Shown here: piece by piece, positions 8,671 to 16,774 of the stretch
How positions within the stretch are numbered: the first letter of the stretch is position 1
How the letters are laid out: every line of letters begins with the position of its first letter
NCBI RefSeq assembly: GCF_003858455.1
Contig: NZ_RQZF01000004.1
Span: 1-64,000 of the forward strand
Length of the DNA stretch: 64,000 nucleotides
Direction of reading: 5' to 3'
Source: Schaalia canis
Lineage (GTDB): Bacteria > Actinomycetota > Actinomycetes > Actinomycetales > Actinomycetaceae
The notes under the pieces: generated by a model
Seen by the model: the letters and a program-made list of their open reading frames with translations, nothing else
Told to the model about the DNA's origin: nothing
Databases searched by the model: none
Translations under genes and position numbers: made by a program

Positions 8671-10095
8671 GTGGAGACGAGCCGTAAGAGACAGCATCTA
8701 CTGATGGTCGTAGCGGCCTGTACCCTGGCAGGATGCGTTCCTAGTTTTCTCATCAATCCACCAGATTTTTCGGAGCAATCCGCACAAAGCGTGCCACCAC
8801 CACCTCGGAAGGTGAAGGTCGAAGCACCGAAGGTCACCCCCGTACCCGCAGAACCGCCTGCGGAAGTCAAGAAGTCGATACCTGACGTTATACCTCTTGG
8901 GGAATACGTCAGCGGATTTGACGGGTGGCGTGGAGGCGCTATCGTCTCCCGAGAGTTCACGAATGAGATGGGCACTCCACAAGCTATTGTTCGGGTGTGG
9001 ACACCCGAACTTGAGAGTTTCAGGGAATGCCGACTCAGCCCGTGGCTCAGTGGTGAAGAGCCAACAAACGACGACGCCTACAATGTCCCCCACGATTACA
9101 GGTACCTAGATGTTTCTGCGACAACAGCAGATGTGCCCGTTGTTGCTGTTGCCTATGACGTCAGGGTCAAGGGAACGGGGCTTGTGGGCGATAAGGCCAA
9201 CACCTACTTACAGACCCTCAACCCGAAAGATTGCACTCTCGGTCCGCGCCTTGATCTGGGAGTGAGCTACGAGGCGGCCAAGGCTGAGATTCCGGTTGGG
9301 TTCATCTCCTACTCCGAAGAGACTCTAGTCCTGCGCGTCGGAAGTGAGGCCATTGGCGTCAATCCGCAAAGAAGAGAAATTGTTTGGCGCGAGTCCTTCG
9401 AATGGGACACATACAGCTTTCCTCCCCACCATCCTCTAGGCGAGAACACCTTCCTCATTGACCCCTATAAAGAAGGTTTTCCCACCACCGTGAATAACGC
9501 CGATACGGGTCAGCCGATTTTCTCAGCACCATCAGAGGTTGAGCCCGCCTATACTTCATGTCAACATCCGCATGTCCACGGACGAATTGGCAAAGATTCA
9601 TACGTGATTTGTAGCGTGTACTTGCAACACCCATACCTTGTCTCTGGGGGCAACGTACAGCCATTATTCAACGAAGTAGTTGAGCCCAAGCTGACCCACC
9701 TATCACGGATCGACAAAGATCATTGGGCGACTTTCGGATTCCAACAGCCATTCGGAGACTACCTCTCTAGCGATCAGAGCCTCATTCGCCTGACAGACAC
9801 GGGTGAGATTGTCGAACTACTGTCGGCTGAAAGAGTAGAAGCACTCAATCTGAGCATCTTTGGAGCCTCAGGCGGAAAACTCTACGTCAAAACAACCTCC
9901 GAACTGGTCGAACTTGACACTGACGGTAAAGAAACCGGCCGGAAGTGGCCGCTATCGCGAGCCAATGACTTCTCCGTACCTGTTGAAGATCGTTTTATTG
10001 GTGGCGAGGTCTGGACGCTCTGGGGCCTCAATGCGTATGGGCATTCTCTGTACGTCACTCGAGCGGCAAAAGTCCCCTGGGACGCAACCTACTAG
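8671..10095 (+). CDS. Large secreted lipoprotein, possible beta-propeller
   Basis: 474 residues from the chosen GTG start (8671-8673), which follows GGAGG by about 6 bases; an ATG at 8641 has no such site. The signal peptide ends LMVVAACTLAGC, a good lipobox. After a Pro-rich linker the body consists of repeated strand-rich segments (for example ANTYLQTLNPKDCTLG, GVNPQRREIVWRE, LIRLTDTGEIVEL, ELDTDGKETGRKW) that resemble PQQ/WD-like propeller blades. This is an inference and no family name is claimed. It is first of a possible run with 10108-11301 and lies next to the shared operator at 8528-8553, which links it to the T7SS/surface regulon. Confidence 0.7.
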   Translation: METSRKRQHLLMVVAACTLAGCVPSFLINPPDFSEQSAQSVPPPPRKVKVEAPKVTPVPAEPPAEVKKSIPDVIPLGEYVSGFDGWRGGAIVSREFTNEMGTPQAIVRVWTPELESFRECRLSPWLSGEEPTNDDAYNVPHDYRYLDVSATTADVPVVAVAYDVRVKGTGLVGDKANTYLQTLNPKDCTLGPRLDLGVSYEAAKAEIPVGFISYSEETLVLRVGSEAIGVNPQRREIVWRESFEWDTYSFPPHHPLGENTFLIDPYKEGFPTTVNNADTGQPIFSAPSEVEPAYTSCQHPHVHGRIGKDSYVICSVYLQHPYLVSGGNVQPLFNEVVEPKLTHLSRIDKDHWATFGFQQPFGDYLSSDQSLIRLTDTGEIVELLSAERVEALNLSIFGASGGKLYVKTTSELVELDTDGKETGRKWPLSRANDFSVPVEDRFIGGEVWTLWGLNAYGHSLYVTRAAKVPWDATY

Positions 10096-10107
10096 GAGCC
10101 TCAAACA

Positions 10108-10560
10108 GTGTCTATTCCTGCAGCCTGGTACCCCGACCCAGACAACGCTTCTCTACTCCGTTGGTGGGATGGCACTGCCTGGACAGAGCATCGTCACCCT
10201 CTGCCTGCCAGTGCCATGCAGGGGGATGCCTCAAAGGCGCAGCACCCAGCCACATCGGCACCTGATCTTCTCGTGACTTCAACGCCGTCAGAAACACCAA
10301 CGTCACATAGCGTCGAGAGCCTAACGCCGATGACACCCGCAACTTCCGCTGTGGGTAACCTTCTCCTCTCCCTGTTATCAGTACTATTACTCATTACATC
10401 GGCCTTTATGCTCTACGTCTTTCACCATTCCGACAGTCTTGCTTCTTCCTACATAGATGATCTCGAACAACTGCACGCAACTGAACTGCAGATGAGTAAG
10501 GAAATTGCAGGACTCAAAGATGAGATTCAGCGTCTCGAAGACATTGCGAACGGGATGTGA
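10108..10560 (+). CDS. DUF2510 domain - transmembrane - coiled-coil protein
   Basis: 150 residues starting at GTG (10108), with AGGAG about 10 bases upstream. The N-terminal ~32 residues carry the DUF2510 signature AAWYPDPDN...LRWWDGTAWTEH, a short domain found near the ends of actinobacterial membrane proteins. A Ser/Thr/Pro-rich stretch follows, then one transmembrane helix (LLLSLLSVLLLITSAFMLYVF) and a C-terminal coiled coil (LEQLHATELQMSKEIAGLKDEIQRLED). With DUF2510 inside, the coiled coil would lie outside. Three bases separate it from the next gene, which has a similar TM plus coiled-coil design, so the two products may pair. Confidence 0.75.
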   Translation: MSIPAAWYPDPDNASLLRWWDGTAWTEHRHPLPASAMQGDASKAQHPATSAPDLLVTSTPSETPTSHSVESLTPMTPATSAVGNLLLSLLSVLLLITSAFMLYVFHHSDSLASSYIDDLEQLHATELQMSKEIAGLKDEIQRLEDIANGM

Positions 10561-10563
10561 ACA

Positions 10564-11301
10564 ATGGAAACGGAAGAGATGACAGTTTCTAGAGCTCCTC
10601 GCAGGGCGCGTACCTCAACACCCGTGAGGATCATTGCTGGTGTTTCAGCGGTGGTTTTCACGTTGACAGGTCTCGTTGCAGGGGTTAGGTTTGCTGAAAT
10701 CGTTGGGTTTCACCGGGAATCCTCCGCCCTCCATGCCCGAGTTGATTCACTCATCAGGGAACACGATCACTTGCGTGCGCGCGTTGATGAGCTTGAGGCG
10801 AGTCCTGAGATGGAGCAGTATCGTGAAGACCTCCAAAAGGCGAAGGACTTCTGCGACCAGAAGGGCCTGGGGGAATTGCCTGTAGGCTTGATTGAGCAGG
10901 CCATTTTGGCCGGAGACATGGCTGGCCGACTGGAGCAGGAGGCGCAACGCTTGTGCCCCGAAAAGATGACGCTCTTAGATTTGACCAATAAGGTTGTTGA
11001 TTCCGCGCGAGATGGCCTCGATTTTTCGTGCACATCATCGGATTCTCTGATGACGATCTCGGGAACATTGCAATACGGCCTACTGTCAGGATTCCCTGGC
11101 GGAGTATCAAACAGCCTGTTGGACTTCCGCATTGAAGGCTCTTCGGTCCGAGGCGAAGATACGCTCAATAGTGAAACCATTGATCTCACCCATGTTGTTG
11201 CCGGTGTTCCCCAGCCCTTCAGCATCTACGTACCCATTACCAGGGGAGATCCTGATCAGTGCTCAATTCGTATTGATAGTTGGTGGCCGTCAGGCTACTA
11301 A
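10564..11301 (+). CDS. Membrane-anchored coiled-coil protein with extracellular domain (245 aa)
   Basis: Not recognised. A short basic cytoplasmic tail, one transmembrane helix (IIAGVSAVVFTLTGLVAGVRF), a coiled coil (residues ~55-90, with heptads around HARVDSLIREHDHLRARVDELE), and a C-terminal extracellular domain of ~130 residues containing four cysteines (FCDQK, RLCPE, FSCTSS, QCSIRID) that could form disulfides. It follows the DUF2510 gene by 3 bases. Its end precedes the CxxC membrane protein 11374-12555 by 72 bases. Confidence 0.7.
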   Translation: METEEMTVSRAPRRARTSTPVRIIAGVSAVVFTLTGLVAGVRFAEIVGFHRESSALHARVDSLIREHDHLRARVDELEASPEMEQYREDLQKAKDFCDQKGLGELPVGLIEQAILAGDMAGRLEQEAQRLCPEKMTLLDLTNKVVDSARDGLDFSCTSSDSLMTISGTLQYGLLSGFPGGVSNSLLDFRIEGSSVRGEDTLNSETIDLTHVVAGVPQPFSIYVPITRGDPDQCSIRIDSWWPSGY

Positions 11302-11373
11302 GACTGGCGTTCACGCATGTCACCTCACCTCGTATTCCACCGCCGCCCTCGTCCTACCCCTCAAGAGGTACAT

Positions 11374-12555
11374 ATGAGTAACTCTCCCCTCAGCCCTGAA
11401 ACGGCCGCAGATGCGACCACCTCAATCCCTCTTGCAGCGAAGGTGACTCTGGGCGTTCTTAGTGTCCTGCTAGCGGCCGGAGCAGGAAGTGCCGCTGCTC
11501 TGTGGACTTCACCAGCGAGTGCTCCTGCGCGTGAGGTATCTTCACCTCAATCCGATGGGCGGGATACCCCGCCCATGAGTGAGACAGCTTCCGCACAGGA
11601 GGCGAAACCCGTGGATGCACCTCAGCCACCTACTTTTGACGAACTCAAGAACGCCGTCCTTGATGTCCCACGCAATGCCGTGGTTGATCTGGATCGCAAG
11701 GTCATCGGTGATCAGTCCGATGGCAAGTCTCCTGACACAACGCCCCGCCAGTTCCGCGACGGCCTTTTTATTGCCGAGGGTGCCGACTACGATCGTCTTG
11801 AGCTTGTCGAAGCGTTCCCCATGACACTCGGTGACACGCGCGTGACCTTGGTGCATATGATCCGCTCCTATGAGTATTGGAGCGCGCCACGCTCCTACCT
11901 GGTGGCCTATGCCCCTGACATGACCATCAAAGGCCGTCTGGTGCAAGTCAGTGAGGAAATGAAAAACTACGTTCCCCTGGTCGTCTCGGGTGCACCATTT
12001 TCGAAGGTAAGCGTCGAGGGCAACACCATCACCTTCGCCATCGAACAGATTCCTCTTGCCGAACCAGATCCCTGCTTTGATTGTCGTACTGTGGCTCGTG
12101 TTTTTGCTCAATGGGACGGTGAAGCTATCAATCTGACCGACTACTTTTTCGAATCCGACGGACTCCGTTACCGTCCCGCGAGCGTCGCCACCATCCAGGA
12201 TGTCGCGACAGCCCTTAGCGAGGGGAACGACGACGTTGCTCGTCCGTTCTTCCGTGACGATGCGTGGATGGACTGGGATAAGCCACATAGTCCCCTCGGC
12301 GGGCCAGGCGAGCGGCAAATCCTTTTCAAACCTGGCGTAACCATCGATTCATGTGAGCTGCTCTGGGACGTGCGCGACAAGCCAAAGGCCCGCCGCGACG
12401 GTTTGCAGATCGACTTTTCCACCTCGCAAGAGCTTCACCCAGGAGATCAAGCCTGCACAATCGTAAACCCAAATGGGGTGACCGGGTTCTTCCACGTTCG
12501 CCCCACCGGTCTGGATAGTTTCGAGATCATTAACTTCACGGGACTTTATGGGTAG
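11374..12555 (+). CDS. Membrane-anchored CxxC protein, paralogue A
   Basis: 393 residues from ATG 11374 (AAGAGG 5 bases upstream). One N-terminal transmembrane helix ([24 protein letters not shown]), a Pro/Ser/Glu-rich linker, then a ~290-residue extracellular domain with the motif [26 protein letters not shown]. It is clearly paralogous to the minus-strand gene at 15468: both share [12 protein letters not shown], a C-x2-C motif, the WDG...NL-DY block, a ...RP.F...W..WD block, and a terminal aromatic-Y-G. Function unknown. The classic terminator at 12612-12647 follows it. Confidence 0.72.
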
Positions 12556-12611
12556 CGGGTGATGGATTGGAAAGCGGAATCATCACACCGCACCCCACAT
12601 TCCGAGACACT

Positions 12612-12647
12612 CGCTCGTCATGCAAAAGCATGACGAGCGTTTGTTTT
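12612..12647 (+). terminator. Rho-independent terminator
   Basis: 12-bp perfect stem CGCTCGTCATGC (12612-12623) / GCATGACGAGCG (12628-12639), loop AAAA, followed by TTTGTTTT. It lies 57 bases after the CxxC protein gene, so it ends the plus-strand unit 8671-12555. Confidence 0.9.
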
Positions 12648-12717
12648 ACTAACGAACTACATTTGACATGCTAGTTTTCACGCTCTCTCAACTACTGCAT
12701 CAATGACGGGGACAATT

Positions 12718-12748
12718 ACCCATAGACAACCCCCCCCCCTTTTGAAAT
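12718..12748 (+). promoter_or_regulatory. Operator half-site and -35-like element ahead of the LAKTG surface protein
   Basis: ACCCATAG (12718-12725), 15 bases, then TTTGAAAT (12741-12748). The spacing and words parallel CCCCATTG-N15-TTTGGCAC found before the WXG100 and giant-protein genes. The 15-base gap is mostly a run of ten C (12730-12739). No clear -10 was identified, so this is a candidate only. Confidence 0.35.
12730..12739. repeat. Poly-C tract (C10) in a promoter region
   Basis: Ten consecutive C followed by four T, 93 bases upstream of the start of a sortase-anchored surface protein. Such homopolymer tracts are prone to slipped-strand length change; here the tract is the spacer between the two promoter words noted at 12718-12748. 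Confidence 0.85.
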
Positions 12749-12831
12749 AGTGACCATGCACTGTGTTGTCAGTTTTTTAAGAACTAAACAGGCATCACGC
12801 ACCCGTACTATTCCGGACGAAATGAGTAGCG

Positions 12832-14700
12832 ATGAAAAGACTTCCAATTCGACGCGCACTAGCAATATCCGCGACCTCCTCGTTGCTGAGCATGCTCTTA
12901 GTGAGTGGCGCCTATGCCGGTACTCCTGATGACGGCACTCCATCCGAGAATCTCAGCACGACCGTCAGCAGCGAAAGCAGCCCTCAGCAAGCGAATGAGA
13001 GTTCAGAGGAAGCGCCCTTAGACCCCTCGGAAACCGCCGAAAAGGTGGCGGATGAAGGTGAGAGTATTCCCAGCGAGCCTGCAGTCGCAGTATCATCCGA
13101 AGGTGCGGGATTCCGCTCAGCTGGCACAGCTACGCCGCCAAGCACACAGCCTCGCAATCCTGAAGCTCTGGTGAATTGGGAAGCAGACTTCCCCGATCCT
13201 ACATTCCGCGCTGTCGTACAGAAAGCGGTCAACCGGTCAGGTCGCAAAGATATCAACACAACGAAATACAAGCATATTGCCAATCTCATTGGTATTCGGT
13301 CCAGCGACATCGCCGATAAGAAGGCTCTATCTGACACCCGCGGCATCGAGCTGCTCACCAGTCTGAGGGAGGCAGACTTCCGCGAAACCTCCATCACCTC
13401 ACTGGATATCTCAAAGAACCCCTCGCTCGTCCGAGTTCGCCTTCAAGGTTCAGCAATGTGCCCCGCTGTCGACATTGTGCACGCCGGCCTTCCGCAACAG
13501 TATGATCCGGAGGAATGTGGCACCTCCTTCCACACTGTCGGCGATGTGCGTATGCCCTCCTGGGGTACCTACGTTATCAATGGGACTAAGCGATACTTCT
13601 CTTGGGATCACGGCGAGTCACCTCTGTTCAATATCACCCCCGATTCACGCGATGAACGTCGCCCACTGAAGTGGGAAAAGATTCCATCTGGCATTAAGTT
13701 TTCACACTTAGTCGGAGGAAAGTTCCAGCGTGACGAGGTTCGGACCGTTGATAATCACGGTACTATTCACTCTAAGGTAACGGTCACTAATATCACCGAT
13801 AAGACTCTTGGGACGCATCTTATTGAATGGTCCAGGGGGTCGATTAGAGCGCAAGCTTTGGGTGGAAACGCCCACATACGTACTGACGGGAATGTGACCT
13901 TCTACACGACCTTCTATGGAGATCTTCCTGCGGGAAAGGTCTACGTTGCTTCGGCCCATAACACAGCTTCGTCCTCTCACACAGGGGATGGGATGCGGGA
14001 ACAAATCACCCGGGAATCCGCCAAGCCGCTTGATGAGCTGAAGGAAGGCACCCCCGTTGAGGGAAACACCATTATGCTTCTTGATCCGCGCGCGATGGCT
14101 CCTGGAAACTCTCTTTCCTACTCCTACAGTGTAGGCCTTCAACGCATCAAGACCGTTGCATCCGTACGCATCGACTACATCAGCGTGAATTCATCTGGCG
14201 CAGAAACCGTTCTCGCTTCCACGTCGAACGAAGGTGCCCCCGGTAGTGTCTGGGATTTCTCCACCTACCCTGAGCTTCCCGTAGGCTACGAGCTGGACCC
14301 TCAACGTCCGTCCCCCACCGGAATTGCCTACGGTAAAGACGGTGCTTTGACCATCGTCAAGGTCTACATTCGCAAGAAGGGCGCTTCCTCACCCGGCGAC
14401 ACTCCCAACCCCGGAACCACTCCTCCGGCCAACCCCGGAACCACTCCTCCGGCCAACCCCGGAACCACCCCCGGAACCACTCCTCCGGCCAACCCCGGAA
14501 CCACTCCTCCGGCAACGCATACACAGCAACCTGACACCACAATCACTGTGAAGCCGAAGGAGCGCACGCATTCGCGCAGCACTGAAATGAAAACCAGTAG
14601 CAAGGAGCTTGCCAAGACTGGCTTCGATGGCAGTCTAATCATCCTCGCAACAGTCTTGACCGCCAGCGGTGCGGGACTGATGTATCGTCGTCGCAAGTGA
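12832..14700 (+). CDS. Sortase-anchored surface protein (LAKTG) with leucine-rich-repeat-like domain
   Basis: 622 residues. Signal peptide MKRLPIRRALAISATSSLLSMLLVSGAYAG; acidic Ser-rich linker; residues ~115-215 read like short leucine-rich repeats (IELLTSLREADFRETSITSLDIS); a beta-rich central domain of ~250 residues (VTNITDKTLGTHLIEWSRG); a PGTTPPAN tandem-repeat stalk; and a C-terminal sorting signal LAKTG, hydrophobic helix, MYRRRK. LAKTG is a usual variant of LPXTG, so a class-A/E-type sortase would attach it to peptidoglycan. Ligand unknown. The LRR-like part suggests adhesion. Upstream lie a poly-C tract and operator-like words; downstream a strong hairpin. Confidence 0.85.
   Translation: MKRLPIRRALAISATSSLLSMLLVSGAYAGTPDDGTPSENLSTTVSSESSPQQANESSEEAPLDPSETAEKVADEGESIPSEPAVAVSSEGAGFRSAGTATPPSTQPRNPEALVNWEADFPDPTFRAVVQKAVNRSGRKDINTTKYKHIANLIGIRSSDIADKKALSDTRGIELLTSLREADFRETSITSLDISKNPSLVRVRLQGSAMCPAVDIVHAGLPQQYDPEECGTSFHTVGDVRMPSWGTYVINGTKRYFSWDHGESPLFNITPDSRDERRPLKWEKIPSGIKFSHLVGGKFQRDEVRTVDNHGTIHSKVTVTNITDKTLGTHLIEWSRGSIRAQALGGNAHIRTDGNVTFYTTFYGDLPAGKVYVASAHNTASSSHTGDGMREQITRESAKPLDELKEGTPVEGNTIMLLDPRAMAPGNSLSYSYSVGLQRIKTVASVRIDYISVNSSGAETVLASTSNEGAPGSVWDFSTYPELPVGYELDPQRPSPTGIAYGKDGALTIVKVYIRKKGASSPGDTPNPGTTPPANPGTTPPANPGTTPGTTPPANPGTTPPATHTQQPDTTITVKPKERTHSRSTEMKTSSKELAKTGFDGSLIILATVLTASGAGLMYRRRK
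14407..14513. repeat. 24-bp tandem repeat encoding NPGTTPPA
   Basis: Four near-identical 24-bp units beginning at 14407, 14431, 14455 (this one carrying a 12-bp partial duplication) and 14491. They encode the Pro/Thr cell-wall-spanning stalk of the LAKTG protein. Copy number is likely to vary between strains without breaking the frame. Confidence 0.9.
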
Positions 14701-14719
14701 TAGCTAGCTAGCTCTCTAA

Positions 14720-14754
14720 GGTTGCCCGCCTCTCCATTGGGGAGGCGGGCAACC
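14720..14754 (+). terminator. 13-bp GC-rich hairpin after the LAKTG gene
   Basis: Arms GGTTGCCCGCCTC (14720-14732) and GAGGCGGGCAACC (14742-14754), loop of nine bases. It lies 20 bases after the stop codon. No T-run follows, so it may act as a terminator or an mRNA-stabilising end. Confidence 0.7.
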
Positions 14755-14806
14755 TGCAATACGCCACCTGATCCCGCAAGACTCTGGTAACTGATTGGCT
14801 TTCCTT

Positions 14807-15400
14807 ATGAATATTAAGAAAATTGCACTCCTTGGCACCTGGAGCGTTTTAGTAGTCGCAGTGTTTGCGGGTACATTTTTCGTGGTCCGCCACTGGACCG
14901 CGCAACGCGCACTCGATGCACAACCGCTTCCGACCACTACTGCAATGACCTCAGTTGACAGAGGCACTACGGTCGGGCAAGGTCCTCAATCCAGTGAGCA
15001 GAACCTTCCCGGTAGCAAAGATGCCAAGAAAGCCCAAGCGCAAGCCCAACGCCAAGCAGAAGAGAGTCAAGCTGCAGCTCAACGCTACGAACATGAACAC
15101 TTCACGATTAGTGTTCCCAGCGAGTGGGAAGGCCAATGGACTATAGAGCAGAAACCATCCACACAGACAGCTGATGGCCGCCCTATCCTTCAGTTCTTTG
15201 CACGCTATGACGCGGGGCAGGGTATTCAAGGACCGCACGGATCGCTGATGTTTGCCCTGGTTCCTATTCATGCCGAATGGACCAAGATTGGCGGCCCTAA
15301 ATTTGTTGGTCAAACAACAACCGGCTATGAGTTCTGGACTCTGACAGGAGATGGCAACCTGTTCATTGGCGCGGGACAAGCGGAGCTTACCCTACATTAG
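14807..15400 (+). CDS. Membrane-anchored secreted hypothetical protein (197 aa)
   Basis: Not recognised. Start taken at ATG 14807; no strong ribosome-binding site is visible, so the start is uncertain. One N-terminal transmembrane helix or uncleaved signal (ALLGTWSVLVVAVFAGTFFVV), a coiled-coil/Ala-Gln-rich stretch (KKAQAQAQRQAEESQAAAQRY), then an ~110-residue beta-rich extracellular domain (FTISVPSEWEGQW, FVGQTTTGYEFWTLTGDGNLF). The last part looks like a single compact domain of the Mog1/PsbP type (inference). It converges on the paralogue-B gene. Confidence 0.6.
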   Translation: MNIKKIALLGTWSVLVVAVFAGTFFVVRHWTAQRALDAQPLPTTTAMTSVDRGTTVGQGPQSSEQNLPGSKDAKKAQAQAQRQAEESQAAAQRYEHEHFTISVPSEWEGQWTIEQKPSTQTADGRPILQFFARYDAGQGIQGPHGSLMFALVPIHAEWTKIGGPKFVGQTTTGYEFWTLTGDGNLFIGAGQAELTLH

Positions 15401-15467
15401 AGTGACGACATCTCATCTTGACGCATCTCGTTTGTTACTAACGGCACTCGGCAGGGGATCTTTCACT

Positions 15468-16667
15468 TCACCCGTAGTAGCGGTTGAAGGCGACAATCCG
15501 AACGTCACCGTCATCGAGTGGGCGCACAACGAGCAGGGACTGAGCGGTGACCTCATCACTTCCTATGTTGTTCTGGTAGATCGGGCAGACGTAATCTCCT
15601 GCCTCGAAGCCCAAACTTTGGGGCACAGTGAAGTTCATGCCATCGTTTCGGTAATAGGTGTACGTCCTATCTTGGAGAGAACCAATAAGCCTACAGTTCC
15701 TGATGTGGGGGTTGTGGTCAAACGTCACTGTACGTAACGAGGCTTTGCGGGTAGACCCTGGGAAGATCGGGGCATCCCACTCTTGCCAGGCACCTTCGAG
15801 GAATAGAGGGCGGATACTGTTGTAGTCCCCTGCAGCGATGGCATCGACAACCTCCTGCACGCGCGCTTCATTGAGGCGAGGAAGGGTGCGCCCATTGGCC
15901 TCGTAGGTGTAATCCTCAAGGTTGAGGTACTGCCCGTCCCAGGAGGCAGTCACATGCGCACTCGCATGCCCACACTCCTCACACTGAAGATCTTCAGCGA
16001 GGCGAATCTTGGGAATGGTGAAGCCAACGGCGTTCCCATCAACTGCTATATCCGCAAAAAGCCTGGAATTACCGCTGGCCGGAATGAAATCAGTTATTTC
16101 ATCGGATCCGGCATAGAGGTTACCTTTTACGAGCATCTCCGGCGAGTACACGGTGAGGAAGGATTGGAAGTCTCCCCTTGGGTACTGGCACTTGAAATGG
16201 ATGAGGGCGCCTCGGTCATTCCCGTTGCTTACGACGGCATAGTCCTCGATAGAGAGGCGCACGGCTAGTTCAGCACCCGTGGCCAAGGCTTTCCCATCCG
16301 TGAAGGCGACCTTGACGGTATTAGGGGAAGCCCCGTATTCCCCCACCAGGTAGGTGCATCCAAGGGGGACATCGAGGGTCATATTGCCCATCTCTTCGCG
16401 AGTAGGGGGAAGTTTCACTTCCGGTTCTGATGTCGCAATCGTCTCGGTTGAGGGGGCGGACTGTGGAGCGTTGGCGGCCGATGCAGTCGACTGAGGTCTG
16501 TCGCTGTGAAGCGAGTCGACCTGCTGGGGAGTGAAAAGCTGGTAGGCGATAGTGCCTCCCGTGATCGCAATGACCACGCTGAGCACGCCGAGCGTTACTT
16601 TGGCAGCAAGAGGCACGCCCGTTGTCGCGCCGGATGCGCCTACGTTTGCGCCTGATTCAAGAGGCAT
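15468..16667 (-). CDS. Membrane-anchored CxxC protein, paralogue B
   Basis: 399 residues from ATG 16665-16667 (AAAGGTG upstream); a longer frame to 16850 has no supporting site. N-terminal transmembrane helix ([28 protein letters not shown]), Ser/Ala/Pro/Glu linker, then an extracellular domain with CEECGHASAHVTASWDGQYLNLEDY. Paralogue of 11374-12555 (shared blocks described there); here the C-x2-C is preceded by LAEDLQ. Unlike paralogue A it has further cysteines (GCTYLV, FKCQY, RNCRL, YVCPIY). The pair lies on opposite strands around the LAKTG protein, pointing to an old inverted duplication. Function unknown; co-location suggests envelope roles linked to the T7SS module. Confidence 0.72.
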   Translation of the reverse strand: MPLESGANVGASGATTGVPLAAKVTLGVLSVVIAITGGTIAYQLFTPQQVDSLHSDRPQSTASAANAPQSAPSTETIATSEPEVKLPPTREEMGNMTLDVPLGCTYLVGEYGASPNTVKVAFTDGKALATGAELAVRLSIEDYAVVSNGNDRGALIHFKCQYPRGDFQSFLTVYSPEMLVKGNLYAGSDEITDFIPASGNSRLFADIAVDGNAVGFTIPKIRLAEDLQCEECGHASAHVTASWDGQYLNLEDYTYEANGRTLPRLNEARVQEVVDAIAAGDYNSIRPLFLEGAWQEWDAPIFPGSTRKASLRTVTFDHNPHIRNCRLIGSLQDRTYTYYRNDGMNFTVPQSLGFEAGDYVCPIYQNNIGSDEVTAQSLLVVRPLDDGDVRIVAFNRYYG

Positions 16668-16746
16668 AGCAGCACCTTTACTGAACTTCATCTCGCATCG
16701 CAAATGGATAGCGTTCCTGTAGCAGACACTTTTCCACACTAGTTCA

Positions 16747-16768
16747 GTGCTCCAGAATCCCGAGCACT
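16747..16768 (-). terminator. Weak hairpin downstream of the WXG-CHAP gene
   Basis: 7-bp arms AGTGCTC (16747-16753) and GAGCACT (16762-16768), 8-base loop, 6 bases after the stop of the effector gene on the minus strand. No T-run; low confidence. Confidence 0.35.
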
Positions 16769-16774
16769 TCACCC

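Noticed and set aside
14407-14513. Regular 24-bp repeats considered as a CRISPR array
   Set aside because: Repeats are contiguous without spacers and in frame, encoding a Pro/Thr stalk.
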